Below are positions 38,958 to 47,565 of a stretch of DNA of 64,000 nucleotides, in pieces. The notes under the pieces are model-generated. The model did not search any database. It was not told the DNA's origin and worked only from the letters and a program-made list of their open reading frames with translations. Positions within the stretch are counted from its first letter, which is position 1, and every line of letters starts with the position of its first letter. Where the stretch lies: positions 5,410-69,409 of the forward strand of contig JBBIKC010000014.1 of NCBI GenBank assembly GCA_037445635.1. Direction: 5' to 3'. Position numbers and translations under genes: made by a program. Source of the DNA: JBFMCC01 sp037445635. GTDB lineage: Bacteria > Chloroflexota > Anaerolineae > Anaerolineales > Villigracilaceae.

Positions 38958-39749
38958 ATGACCTCGATCTACCAGGCCCTCTCCGAACTCGAAAAAAATA
39001 ACGAATCCGCCGCGCTGTGCACAGTAACCAAAAGCGAAGGCTCCACGCCGCGGCACGTGGGAAGCAAGATGCTGGTCTATCCCGACGGGAAGTTCATCGG
39101 CACGGTCGGCGGCGGGGATTTGGAGCACCGCGTCCTCGACGAAGCCTGGATGGCGCTCGCGGACGGTCAGCCGCGGCTGCTGCATTACAACATGTCCGAT
39201 CCCTCGCGCGGCGACCCCGGCGTGTGCGGCGGACAAGTGGAGGTGTTCGTGGAACCGATCCTTCCGCCCCCCATAGTGGTGGTCATCGGCGCGGGACACG
39301 TGGGCAGGGCCGTCGTCCACCTGGCAAAATGGCTGGGCTTCCGTGTGGCCGTCAGCGACGATCGCGCCGAGTTCTGCACGCCCGAGTCCGCGCCGGGCGC
39401 GGACGCGTACTATCCCGTCGAAATGGGCAAGTTAACGGAACAGCTCAAGGTGACGCGCCAGACCTATATCGTGGTGACCAGCCGCGGGTCCAATGTGGAC
39501 GCGCAGGGGTTGCCGAGTCTGCTCGAGACGAACGCGGCTTACATCGGCGTTATCGGGTCGAAGCGCAGATGGGCTACCACCGTCAAAGCCTTGAAGGAAA
39601 AAGGCGTATCAGACGAGTTGATCGAGCGCGTCCACTCGCCGATGGGGCTGGAACTGCAGGCCGAAACGCCGGAGGAGATCGCGGTCAGCATCATGGCCGA
39701 GATCTTGATGGTACGAGACAAAGGCACAGGCAAGCCGATGAAAGGATAG
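38958..39749 (+). CDS. xdhC: XdhC/CoxI-family molybdenum hydroxylase maturation protein
   Basis: 263 residues. Full two-domain XdhC: N-terminal TVTKSEGSTPRHVGSKMLVY and GTVGGGDLEHRVLDEA (~48-63), then a Rossmann NAD-binding domain (VVIGAGHVGRAVVHLAKWLG, ~107-126), DDRAEFC and IGSKRRW. XdhC proteins sulfurate the molybdenum cofactor and hand it to xanthine-dehydrogenase-like enzymes. The likely client is the FeS/Mo hydroxylase 6 kb upstream, on the same strand but separated by two toxin-antitoxin pairs and other genes. ATG 38958 or TTG 38952 start. Confidence 0.9.
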   Translation: MTSIYQALSELEKNNESAALCTVTKSEGSTPRHVGSKMLVYPDGKFIGTVGGGDLEHRVLDEAWMALADGQPRLLHYNMSDPSRGDPGVCGGQVEVFVEPILPPPIVVVIGAGHVGRAVVHLAKWLGFRVAVSDDRAEFCTPESAPGADAYYPVEMGKLTEQLKVTRQTYIVVTSRGSNVDAQGLPSLLETNAAYIGVIGSKRRWATTVKALKEKGVSDELIERVHSPMGLELQAETPEEIAVSIMAEILMVRDKGTGKPMKG

Positions 39750-39832
39750 TCATGGAGCGACCGGCAGTCTGGTCGACTCCATAGCGAAACGATTCATCTC
39801 CCGCCTCGTATACAAAATCAGAAAAACGGCGC

Positions 39833-39861
39833 TTGTCCTGCACTTGTGCATGGGCTATAAT
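39833..39861 (+). promoter_or_regulatory. Sigma-70-type promoter before the SPFH-HTH gene
   Basis: TTGTCC (39833-39838), 17 bases, TATAAT (39856-39861). 36 bases before the ATG, with AAGGAGAG as ribosome binding site. Confidence 0.8.
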
Positions 39862-39897
39862 GAGACCGTTATTTCGCAGAGCAAAAAGGAGAGACTC

Positions 39898-40932
39898 ATG
39901 GCACGCATTTTCGACGTGATCGAATATCCAAGCGAGATGAGCGATGAGATCGTCCACCGCTTCCCGGAGACGGGCATCGGCGATTACCGCATCGGCTCGC
40001 AGGTGATCGTGCGCGAGAGCCAGAGCGCGGTGTTCTTCCGCGACGGCAACGCGCTGGATGTGTTCGGCCCCGGCCGCCACACCATCACCACCGCCAACAT
40101 TCCGCTGTTGATTGACTGGATCGGCAAGGCCTTCAACGACCGCACGCCGTTCCCCGCGGAAGTTTATTTCGTCTCGCGCAAGGAATTCGCCAACAAGAAG
40201 TGGGGCACGCCGCAGCCCATCATCGTCCGCAATCCGGGCATGGGACTGGGCGTGGCGCTCCTGCAGGGCTTCGGCACCTACTCGTTCGAGGTCAAAGACC
40301 CGCAGATGTTCGTGACCAAGATCGTCGGCGCGCAGGGGGCATACCGCACCAGCGACATCGAAGAACGACTGCGCACCATGCTGCTCTCCAAACTGCAGGA
40401 CGTGCTCGGCGAGACCGGCGCGAAACATTCCGTGCCCGAAATCATCGGCCTGACCGAGGAGATCGGCGCGGGCGTGCGCTCCAAGGCGCAGGATGACTTC
40501 GCCGCGCTCGGCCTCGTGCTCAAGACCTTCTACATCGGCAACCTGAAGCCCAGCGAGAAGTCGGCTCAGGAACTGCGCGACATGGGAATGCTCGATATGG
40601 CAACCTACACCCAGCTCCAGGCCGCGGACGCAATGCGCGACGCGGCTCAGAATCCCAGCGGCGGCGCGGGCCTGACGGCCGGCATCGGCGCGGGCATGGG
40701 CATCGGCAACCTGATGCAGCAGGCCACTTCCGGCGCGATGCAGCAACAGGGCGCGGGCGGCGCGGCCAAATCCTTCCCCGACGTGATGACACCCTCCGAA
40801 GCCGCGGCTTATCTGAAGGTCTCTGAAGAAGACGTGCTGGCGGCCATCAAGGACAAGAGCCTGAAAGCCAAGAAGGTCGGCAAGGCCTACCGCATCAGCA
40901 AGGCCGCGCTCGACGAATTCCTGGCGAGTTGA
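39898..40932 (+). CDS. SPFH-domain protein with C-terminal helix-turn-helix
   Basis: 344 residues. Residues 1-225 match the cytosolic SPFH (YdjI/virion-core-like) family: IGSQVIVRESQSAVFFRDGN (~32-51), FGPGRHTITTANIPLL (~57-72), GTYSFEVKDPQMFV (~127-140). Then a Gly/Met/Gln-rich linker (~250-290) and a C-terminal HTH_17/excisionase-like module, MTPSEAAAYLKVSEEDVLAA (~297-316), ending in KVGKAYRISKAALDEF. The HTH, normally DNA-binding, replaces the zinc ribbon often seen at this end. No membrane segment. Stop TGA lies in a heptamer array. Confidence 0.83.
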   Translation: MARIFDVIEYPSEMSDEIVHRFPETGIGDYRIGSQVIVRESQSAVFFRDGNALDVFGPGRHTITTANIPLLIDWIGKAFNDRTPFPAEVYFVSRKEFANKKWGTPQPIIVRNPGMGLGVALLQGFGTYSFEVKDPQMFVTKIVGAQGAYRTSDIEERLRTMLLSKLQDVLGETGAKHSVPEIIGLTEEIGAGVRSKAQDDFAALGLVLKTFYIGNLKPSEKSAQELRDMGMLDMATYTQLQAADAMRDAAQNPSGGAGLTAGIGAGMGIGNLMQQATSGAMQQQGAGGAAKSFPDVMTPSEAAAYLKVSEEDVLAAIKDKSLKAKKVGKAYRISKAALDEFLAS

Positions 40933-41030
40933 ACGTTACAAGTTGAAGGTTTTGAAGAAGACGCCCCTCGCGAGAGGAGCGTTTTCTTTTGTATTTCCAA
41001 CTTTCAACATCGAACCTTCAACCTTCAACC
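40928..41030. repeat. Head-to-head heptamer arrays around a terminator
   Basis: GTTGAAC, GTTACAA, GTTGAAG, GTTTTGA (40928-40955) face CAACTTT, CAACATC, GAACCTT, CAACCTT, CAACC (40998-41030) across a terminator hairpin. The stops of both convergent genes (40930-40932 and 41018-41020) lie inside the arrays. Confidence 0.92.
40958..40990 (+). terminator. Rho-independent terminator of the SPFH-HTH gene
   Basis: Arms 40958-40969 and 40974-40985 (12 positions, one mismatch, loop GCGA) followed by a T-rich tract TTTTCTTTT. Confidence 0.85.
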
Positions 41031-42568
41031 AGTTCCCCCATCACATCATTGACGCAATCGAGGACATCGCCCGCCAAAACGGACGCGGCGGATCCGACTT
41101 CCGAGAGGGCTGTCAGCCCGGCCTGGGCATGGATCCACGCCCCGGCGGCCGCGGCCTCGAACGCCCCCGCGCCCTGCGCGCGCAGCCCGGCGATGAGACC
41201 TGCCAGCACGTCCCCGGTCCCGGCGCGGGCCAATGCAGGAGTCGCCACTGGGATGACGGCGATCCGTCCATCGGGCGCGGCAATCACCGTGAACGCACCC
41301 TTCAACACAACCACGTGCCCCCATTCCTGCGCGTACTTCTTCGCAATCGCCTCGCGGTCTTTTTGGATTTCCTCGCTCGTCAGGCCGGTCAACACAGACA
41401 TTTCGCCCGGGTGCGGAGTCAATACAGCGGGAGCAGGAAGTTTCTTGTGCCAGTCCGGAATCCGCGCCAGAAGTTTCAGCCCGTCCGCGTCCAAAACCAT
41501 GGGCGGCAACTTTGCTTCGAGCAACTTCTCCAGAAAATCCTTCGTAGTGTGTTTCATTCCGAGACCAGGCCCCACAAGCAATGCAGTAGAACGTCCCAGA
41601 TTCTGGGCAAGGAGGATGGCCGCGGCGCGTTCGATGAATCCGTTTTCATGCGGAAGGGGCAGCCAGGTGGCTTCAGGGAACTGTCCCGCCAGCACAGCAT
41701 GTAGCGGCGCGGGAATCGCCAATGTGACCAGGCCCGCGCCGGCGCGATAAGCCGCCTTTCCTGCCAGGTACGCCGCACCGGTATAACTGACCGAGCCTGC
41801 CGCGATCAACGCCGTGCCGAATGTGCCTTTGTGCGAATTCAGCGGACGCGGCGGAAGAATGGCGCGAACCATATCTTCATCTACAGCCTCACGCGTGACT
41901 TGATTCATCGCGGGCAAATCGGCGGGCAGGCCAATGTCAACAACCTGCAAATCGCCGAGGAATTCATAGGCAGGGAAGCGCAACAATCCCTGCTTGACGC
42001 AGGCCATTGTCACGGTCAGGTCGGCGGGAATGCATTCGGGGGCGGCCGCGCCGCTGTCGCAGTCCACGCCGGAGGGACAGTCAACGGCGATGACGAAAGG
42101 CCGCGTATCGAGTCGATCGAGGGCATCCCGCGCCGCGGCGAGAACGCGCGCCGCGTCCGCTTTGAGGGGCAATTTGATGCCGGTGCCCAGCACCCCGTCC
42201 AGGACGACCGAGGCGGATTCGAGAAAGGCCGCGAGGAGGGTGAAGTCCGAATCGTCGTCCACGAGTTCGCCGCCCGCCTGCTCGAAGCGACGGATCAATT
42301 CGTCGTCTTTTTTCTTGCGCTTGATCAGAAAGGCGCGGGCGTGCCAGCCGTTGGCGGCCAGATTGGTCAGCGCCACGAGCGCGTCGCCGCCGTTGTTGCC
42401 CGGCCCGACCAGGCCGAGAATGACGCGTTCGTCCTGCTCGAAGCCGAGGCCCTGGACAATAGACGCCAAGCCGAGACCCGCATTTTCCATCATCTGGTCG
42501 TAGGTGAGGCCGCCGGCATCGGCCTCCTGTTCGATGGTTTTCATTTCGGAGACAGTGACGAGTTTCAT
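41018..42568 (-). CDS. nnr: Bifunctional NAD(P)H-hydrate epimerase/ADP-dependent dehydratase
   Basis: 516 residues. Repairs hydrated NAD(P)H. N-terminal NnrE (YjeF) domain: MIEQ-like MENAGLGLASIV (~28-39), GPGNNGGDALVALTNLA (~55-71), DGVLGTGIKLP (~118-128), DCPSGVDCDSG (~163-173). C-terminal NnrD (ribokinase-like) domain: HKGTFGTALIAAGSVSYTGA (~242-261), VGPGLGM (~330), VLTPHPGEMSVL (~383-394), and AGTGDVLAGLIAGL (~457-470). Length and domain order match bacterial Nnr. Ends within a heptamer array (stop 41018-41020). Confidence 0.95.
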   Translation of the reverse strand: MKLVTVSEMKTIEQEADAGGLTYDQMMENAGLGLASIVQGLGFEQDERVILGLVGPGNNGGDALVALTNLAANGWHARAFLIKRKKKDDELIRRFEQAGGELVDDDSDFTLLAAFLESASVVLDGVLGTGIKLPLKADAARVLAAARDALDRLDTRPFVIAVDCPSGVDCDSGAAAPECIPADLTVTMACVKQGLLRFPAYEFLGDLQVVDIGLPADLPAMNQVTREAVDEDMVRAILPPRPLNSHKGTFGTALIAAGSVSYTGAAYLAGKAAYRAGAGLVTLAIPAPLHAVLAGQFPEATWLPLPHENGFIERAAAILLAQNLGRSTALLVGPGLGMKHTTKDFLEKLLEAKLPPMVLDADGLKLLARIPDWHKKLPAPAVLTPHPGEMSVLTGLTSEEIQKDREAIAKKYAQEWGHVVVLKGAFTVIAAPDGRIAVIPVATPALARAGTGDVLAGLIAGLRAQGAGAFEAAAAGAWIHAQAGLTALSEVGSAASVLAGDVLDCVNDVMGELVEG

Positions 42569-42633
42569 GGGAACCTCATTTTGTCACTATTATAGTAGGG
42601 TTGGGATGCGAGAGAGCCCAGAGAATTTTATTG

Positions 42634-42662
42634 TTGACCGTAAAGCGCCATATCCGTATAAT
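42634..42662 (+). promoter_or_regulatory. Sigma-70-type promoter before the interrupted membrane gene
   Basis: TTGACC (42634-42639), 17 bases, TATAAT (42657-42662), 30 bases before ATG 42693. A near-consensus promoter has survived although the gene is interrupted. Confidence 0.75.
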
Positions 42663-42692
42663 CTGTCAATCTCATCCACAGGCACTTTAATT

Positions 42693-43724
42693 ATGATCGA
42701 AACGAGACTTTACCCTCCAAGTTTTCTTGACCGCTTCATGGACTTCGTCCAGCGACAACGCGTCCCGTACTGGCTGACCTATCTTTGTTGCCTGATTCTG
42801 GAGGTCGTCCTCCTCCACATCCTCGCGTGGGTGGACGGTTGGATGCCGGTCTTCACGTTCAATCCCATCATGTCGGTTTTTCCGATCTGGCTTTGGGTGC
42901 CATTGGCGATCATGACCTATGTGGATTCGGTCGCGGTGGATGCGCTGTCGAGTTTCCGCCCGCTGTTGAATATCGGCGAGGAGGAACTGGACCGCATCAA
43001 ATACGAGTTCTCGACCATGCCCCCTCGCGGGGTGTTTCTCAGCAGCCTCTTCTAGGCCATCAATTACCTGCTTTTGACCTATTTGGGTTACGAGGTGTTT
43101 TATGTGGCGTATGGATTGGATTCCTTCCTCGTCTCAGTCATATTTATAGTGGGGTTGATCTCCTACTTGACGGGGAGCGCCATCTATTATCATTCGCTCA
43201 GGCAACTCAGCCTCGTCAACCGCACGGTTCGGATGGCAAAGCAACTCAACCTGTTCCGTCTCGACCCCGTCTATGCGTTTTCGCGCGTGACCTCTCTGAT
43301 CGGCATTTCGTGGATGCTCATGCTGATCCTGACCCTGTTGACCCTCCCCATCCGCCTCGCGACGGGACTGGGTGTGGCGATTATGGCCGTTCAAATCGTC
43401 CTGGCGATCGCGGCGTTTGTCCTGCCTCTTTGGTTCGTACATCAGCGCCTGGTTTCGGAGAAAAGAACGCTGATCGCCGACCTCAACCTGCGCGTTCAAA
43501 CTGCTATGGACAAACTGCATCACGCCCTTGATAACAGCGAGAGAGACGACATTGACCACTTCAGCAATGCCTTGATGGGCATGGGCGCCGAGCGCGAAAT
43601 GCTGACAGCCATCCCCACTTGGCCGTGGCGCGCGGGCACATTGACCGGCTTTCTCTCCGCCATCGTTTTGCCAATTGTGCTCTTCCTCATCCAGTTCGCC
43701 ATCCAGAAATGGCTGGAGGGATGA
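42693..43724 (+). pseudogene. Multi-pass membrane protein gene with in-frame amber codon
   Basis: Coding frame starts at ATG 42693 (MIETRLYPPSFLDRF), runs through about four hydrophobic segments, meets TAG at 43053-43055, and continues in the same frame from AINYLLLTYLGYEVFY to a natural end at 43722-43724; full length would be about 343 residues. The second half alone has an internal ATG at 43104 or later. Family unrecognised. Either a recent nonsense mutation (Trp, Gln or Lys codon to TAG), a sequencing error, or translational readthrough. The neighbouring gene is also decayed, so degradation is the simplest explanation. Confidence 0.8.
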
Positions 43725-43976
43725 TGGTCGTCGAATTCACAGGCGAGATCTTCCATTGGCGCGGACCCGCCCCCTCTCTTCGTCACCGTTCCTGACGAGC
43801 CGAGCCGCGCCATCAGGGCGGTCTCGAAGGAGATCACGTATGGATGGGGGGTGATACCCGTCCACGCGTCGATTGGCAAAACCGAGTGAACGATTTCCTG
43901 ATCAAGATGCTCGTCCAAAAAGCGGAGAATGCCGGCGTGGGGGGATACGGTGGCCATTCGGCTTGAAATACGATGA
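43724..43976 (+). pseudogene. Decayed DUF1905-type gene
   Basis: Frame fragments give MVVEFTGEIFHWRGPAP, then after a frameshift FVTVPDEPSRAIRAVSKEIT and YGWGVIPVHASIGKTE, then TGA where the family has Trp-Thr, and finally GDTVAIRLEIR. Together this covers a whole small DUF1905 protein (about 85-95 residues) with at least one or two frameshifts and a stop. Function of the family unknown. Adjacent to the interrupted membrane gene. Confidence 0.7.
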
Positions 43977-44060
43977 AGGTTTTGTAGTTACAGGATAAGA
44001 AAGAAGTGATTCCATATCCCCCATCCGCATGTCAAAAGCAGGGAAGTCGTCGCCCAATTC

Positions 44061-44097
44061 TTCCGTGAAATTCGTCCAATCCGTGTGATCCGTGTAC
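44061..44097. repeat. Degenerate octamer array, ATCCGTGT type
   Basis: Units resembling TTCCGTGA, ATTCGTCC, AATCCGTG, TGATCCGTGT. Lies eight bases before the 3' end of the AOR gene, again at a gene end. Confidence 0.55.
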
Positions 44098-44104
44098 GAA
44101 AGAA

Positions 44105-45925
44105 TCAGCCCCACAAATCGCGCGCGATCTCTTCCAGTCCCAACTCCATTAATTTATCTTTCGACGGTTTCCCTGTCACCTTGTCCCATCCCCGCGCTTC
44201 GTAATACGCTTCAAGCATTTCGTCAAAAGGCGGGACGTAACCGGCCGAGCCCCCCTCTGTATAAGCGGTCAACAATGCCTTGGGCAATTTATCGTTGGCG
44301 CGCGTCAAGCCCATATTATTGTTGATAAGCCGTTTCAGGTTCCAGCCGCGCTCCCCTGTTTTCATCATCTCTTGGATGTCAAAGTCATAGCCGCAGGCCG
44401 CGTTGATCAGTTCCACCTGAGTCTGCGGCGGGACGTTTGCAAAGATGCACATCACCAGCGCGTTGAACACCGTGCGCCAATTTTGGTGAATTGCCACATT
44501 GCCCGCCTTCTCCGCGCCGGCCTGACGGTCGAAGAATTTCAGGCCCACTGCTTCCTCAGCCTGCCCCCACTCGACAAAGAAATAATCCGACTGGTTATGA
44601 CACGCGCCGCGCGGACTGGTGGCATAGACCAGCGCCATGCCCGAAACGCCGCGCGGATCGTGATAGGCCACTTCCATGCCGTTGACCTGCACCGCTTCGT
44701 CTTCCGCGTTGAAGTGCGCGCCGAGCCGCCGCGAGCCTTCCGCAAGCAGTTCACCAAATCCCTCGCGCCGCGCCACCCAGTGGATCAACTGCGCCGCGAC
44801 CGCCTCGTCGCCCCAGCGCAGCGTCAGCCCGCCGGTGTCTTTTTCGTCAATGATGCCGCGGTCGAAGAGATGCAATGCCAGCCCCAGCGTACCGCCCGCG
44901 CTGATCGTGTCCATGCCGTAACGGTCGCACAATTCCATCAGGCGCGTGATGGCGCCCAGGTCGCGGATGAGCAGGTTCGGGCCCAGGCCTACGATAGTTT
45001 CGTATTCGGGACCTTTCCGCCTGTGACCGTCGCCCAAATCCACCACGCGCCCGCAGGCGATCACACAGCCGTGACAGGCACTCGTCCCCTTCAAAATCGT
45101 TTCGGCCATCGTCGAGCCCGAGACCTTGTCCACATTATCAATCTGCCCCAGGTGAAAATACATCTTCGGCATCGAGCCGAGATAATCGGCATAGTCAGCC
45201 ACACTCGAGGTGCCCAGGTCGTGCAGGACGCGCGATTCGTTTTCGCCTTTCAATACTTTATTGGCAGACGAACGCAGCGCGTTGTAAACCGCGGCGTCGG
45301 CCAGCGGAATTTTCCCGCTTCCCTTCACGGCAATAGCCTTGAGATTCTTCGCACCCATCACCGCGCCTAATCCTGTCCGCCCGGCAGTGCGGCCGTGGTC
45401 GCAGAAGATGCCCGCGAACAGGACGCGGTTCTCCCCGGCGGGGCCGATCCCTGCGACGCGGACGCCCGAAACGCCCAATTCCTTTTTGATGGATTCCTGC
45501 ACCTGGTATGTGTCCTGCCCCCACAAGTGCGCGGCTTCCCGGACCTCGGCTTGTCCGCCATTTAACCAGAGATAGACAGGCCTGTCGGCTTTTCCCGTTA
45601 TCCACAGTCCATCGTAACCGGCGAAGCGCAGTTCGGGGCCCCAAAAGCCTCCGCAATTGGATTCAGCCCAAAGTCCGGTGAGGGGCGATTTCCCGCAAAC
45701 GACGAATCGTCCCACGGTTGGACCGAGCGTCCCCGAAAGCGGACCGTTCAAAAAGAGCAGGGGCGCTTCGGGGGAGAACGGATCGAGTTCCCTCGTCAGG
45801 GATGAATAAAGGAGACGCGCCGCCAGCGACGCGCCTCCGAGGTAGTCTCGCTGCCATTCATCAGGGACGATATATTCACTTGTCTCGCCTCGAGTGAGGT
45901 CCACTTTCAGAATTGGCTGCAACAT
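44105..45925 (-). CDS. aor: Aldehyde ferredoxin oxidoreductase (tungsten/molybdenum pterin)
   Basis: 606 residues, the usual AOR size. Oxidises aldehydes to carboxylates with ferredoxin at a bis-pyranopterin W or Mo site. N-terminal LGGASLAARLLY and GRFVVCGKSPLTG, GRTAGRTGLGAVMGAKNLKA (~181-200), 4Fe-4S ligands CHGCVIAC (C-x2-C-x3-C, ~286-293) plus a distal Cys in LVMCIFANVPP (~491-501), GGTLGLALHLFD (~345-356) and DPRGVSGMALVYATSPRGAC near 425-444. The oxygen-sensitive enzyme next to an aerobic oxidase gene set suggests a facultative or microaerobic life. No small FeS subunit adjacent. Confidence 0.94.
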   Translation of the reverse strand: MLQPILKVDLTRGETSEYIVPDEWQRDYLGGASLAARLLYSSLTRELDPFSPEAPLLFLNGPLSGTLGPTVGRFVVCGKSPLTGLWAESNCGGFWGPELRFAGYDGLWITGKADRPVYLWLNGGQAEVREAAHLWGQDTYQVQESIKKELGVSGVRVAGIGPAGENRVLFAGIFCDHGRTAGRTGLGAVMGAKNLKAIAVKGSGKIPLADAAVYNALRSSANKVLKGENESRVLHDLGTSSVADYADYLGSMPKMYFHLGQIDNVDKVSGSTMAETILKGTSACHGCVIACGRVVDLGDGHRRKGPEYETIVGLGPNLLIRDLGAITRLMELCDRYGMDTISAGGTLGLALHLFDRGIIDEKDTGGLTLRWGDEAVAAQLIHWVARREGFGELLAEGSRRLGAHFNAEDEAVQVNGMEVAYHDPRGVSGMALVYATSPRGACHNQSDYFFVEWGQAEEAVGLKFFDRQAGAEKAGNVAIHQNWRTVFNALVMCIFANVPPQTQVELINAACGYDFDIQEMMKTGERGWNLKRLINNNMGLTRANDKLPKALLTAYTEGGSAGYVPPFDEMLEAYYEARGWDKVTGKPSKDKLMELGLEEIARDLWG

Positions 45926-45931
45926 GGAAGT

Positions 45932-46300
45932 CTAGAAGGATGCGACGGCCTGCCCAAGATCGGTATAAGTTTCGAAGAACATATCCACCCCCGACATCTT
46001 CAGGATGTCCGTAATGCGGTCGGAGGGGCTGAGAAGTTTCAGGTGCCTGGAGCGCCGATCCGCCTCCTGCGGCGGGAATTTTTTCCTCAGGAGCAGGGAT
46101 AGCTCATTAAGCGAACGAATGCCGGCGCTGCTGATGAATGGCACTCCGGCCAGGTCTAACAACAGGTACTGCGCGCCGCCATCGAGCGCCTGGCGCATGG
46201 CGTCGGTAAAAGCCTGATAGGTGGACGAATCGATCACACCCTTGATGTGAAGAACCGTCACCGCCACGCGGCCCTGCTTTTGGGAAATTGTGATTTCCAT
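45932..46300 (-). CDS. STAS-domain anti-sigma-factor antagonist
   Basis: 122 residues from ATG 46300 (MEITISQKQGRVAV). STAS fold with the phosphorylatable Ser in PFISSAGIRSLNEL (~54-67), like SpoIIAA/RsbV. Acts in partner-switching networks; neither the kinase nor phosphatase is adjacent. Between the AOR gene and the ABC transporter. The in-frame extension to 46336 lacks a ribosome binding site. Confidence 0.85.
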   Translation of the reverse strand: MEITISQKQGRVAVTVLHIKGVIDSSTYQAFTDAMRQALDGGAQYLLLDLAGVPFISSAGIRSLNELSLLLRKKFPPQEADRRSRHLKLLSPSDRITDILKMSGVDMFFETYTDLGQAVASF

Positions 46301-46409
46301 TTTTACTTTTTGCCTTATAATTCCGATAGTTCCCAAGATAACAATGGTGATGTCATTTTATCCTCGAAACTGGCAAAAGGCAACCCTGCATACTTCGTTC
46401 GACTGCTTC

Positions 46410-46438
46410 TTGATTTTATTCCGGAGTTGGACTATCCT
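46410..46438 (+). promoter_or_regulatory. Promoter of the amino-acid ABC transporter
   Basis: TTGATT (46410-46415), 17 bases, TATCCT (46433-46438), about 98 bases before the lipoprotein start. The leader contains a perfect AAAGGAGGTGA at 46458-46468 that has no start codon at normal distance. Confidence 0.6.
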
Positions 46439-46535
46439 AAGATGACATTGCGACGTGAAAGGAGGTGACGGCCAACCGTAACTCTATTCTATGCTTGTTC
46501 TTCCAACCCAAACCATCTTGAGGAGACAAATCACC

Positions 46536-47495
46536 ATGAAAAAGATGCTCGTAGTTATTAACCTGGTTGCCATCGCCGCCCTGGCGCTGGCAGCCTGCGG
46601 ACAGCAGACACCCGTCCCGACCGAACCGCCTGCGACCGAGCCGCCGGCCACGCAACCTCCCGCGACCGAACCGCCCGCTCCCGCGGACCTGCTCGCGACA
46701 ATTCTGGAGCGCGGTTACATCCTCGTTTCTACAGATCCAAACTATGCGCCGCAGTCCTTCCTCAACACCGAGGGAACTCGTCCCGCCGATACGAAATGCC
46801 CCGACGATGCCTTGACCGCCGCAGAAATGCAGGGGTTTGACGTTGACGTGGCAAAGGCTATTGGCGATTTCCTCGGCGTGGAGACCTGCTTTGCAACCCC
46901 TGTATGGGAAATGATTACGGCCGGCGCCTGGGCTGATAAGTGGGACGTGAGCGTCGGCTCGATGACGATCACTCCAGAGCGCCAGGAAGTGCTGGACTTC
47001 AGTGTGCCGTACTACGGTACACCGGCAGTGGTCGCAGTCGGAAAGGATTCCGGCTTTACGTCGCTTGACGATCTGGCAGGCAAAGCGCTGTGCGCCGGCG
47101 CCTCCACAACCTACGAGGTCTGGCTCACCGGAGGCGATCTCGGCCCGAGCATAGCCGTATTTGCTCAACCTCCCGCCGGTGCGACGGTTGTTCCGCTCGA
47201 AACCGACCAGGAATGCGCCCAGGCTCTGGCGGCCGGCCGTGAAGACTTTGCGGGCTATGTCACGTCTGTGACCGTTGTCAATGAAAACATCGCCGCGGGT
47301 CTCCCGGTCATGCAGCTAGGCGAGCCGGTATTCACCGAGGTGCTTGCCGCCGCCTTCGACAGGTCGTCCAGCCTTGACACCACATCGCTACGCGAGAAAG
47401 TAGACGAGCTGTTCACTGCCATGCACGCTGATGGCAGGCTGTCCGACCTCTCGATTCAATGGTTCGGCATTGACTTGACAAAAGTGGGCGAGTAG
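46536..47495 (+). CDS. Amino-acid ABC transporter substrate-binding lipoprotein
   Basis: 319 residues from ATG 46536, preceded by GAGGAG. Lipoprotein signal peptide with lipobox ALAAC (Cys at ~21), then a Pro/Thr/Glu-rich repeated tether (PTEPPATEPPATQPPATEPP), then a type II periplasmic-binding fold of the polar-amino-acid family (family 3): GFDVDVAKAIGDFLG, VGSMTITPERQEVLDFSVPYY split here as VGSMTITPERQ and LDFSVPYYGT. Anchored on the outer face; ligand not predictable. The frame from 46491 includes leader DNA and is not used. Confidence 0.92.
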   Translation: MKKMLVVINLVAIAALALAACGQQTPVPTEPPATEPPATQPPATEPPAPADLLATILERGYILVSTDPNYAPQSFLNTEGTRPADTKCPDDALTAAEMQGFDVDVAKAIGDFLGVETCFATPVWEMITAGAWADKWDVSVGSMTITPERQEVLDFSVPYYGTPAVVAVGKDSGFTSLDDLAGKALCAGASTTYEVWLTGGDLGPSIAVFAQPPAGATVVPLETDQECAQALAAGREDFAGYVTSVTVVNENIAAGLPVMQLGEPVFTEVLAAAFDRSSSLDTTSLREKVDELFTAMHADGRLSDLSIQWFGIDLTKVGE

Positions 47496-47510
47496 AAGCC
47501 CGATATACAT

Positions 47511-47539
47511 AAGGGAAGCGGCAGGACGCCGCTTCCCTT
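47511..47539 (+). terminator. Intra-operon hairpin between binding protein and permease
   Basis: Perfect 12-base stem AAGGGAAGCGGC (47511-47522) / GCCGCTTCCCTT (47528-47539), loop AGGAC, no strong T-run. Probably a leaky terminator or mRNA-stabilising structure that keeps binding-protein expression above permease expression. Confidence 0.7.
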
Positions 47540-47565
47540 GCCTTTCCAAGTCGAGGAACGTCGCG

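Noticed and set aside
43053..43055. TAG read as pyrrolysine
   Set aside because: No pyl genes or pyrrolysine tRNA in the window, and the next gene is decayed as well.
46491..46535. Longer lipoprotein with LVLPTQTILRRQIT in front
   Set aside because: It would bury the signal peptide; ATG 46536 has GAGGAG upstream and gives a normal lipobox distance.
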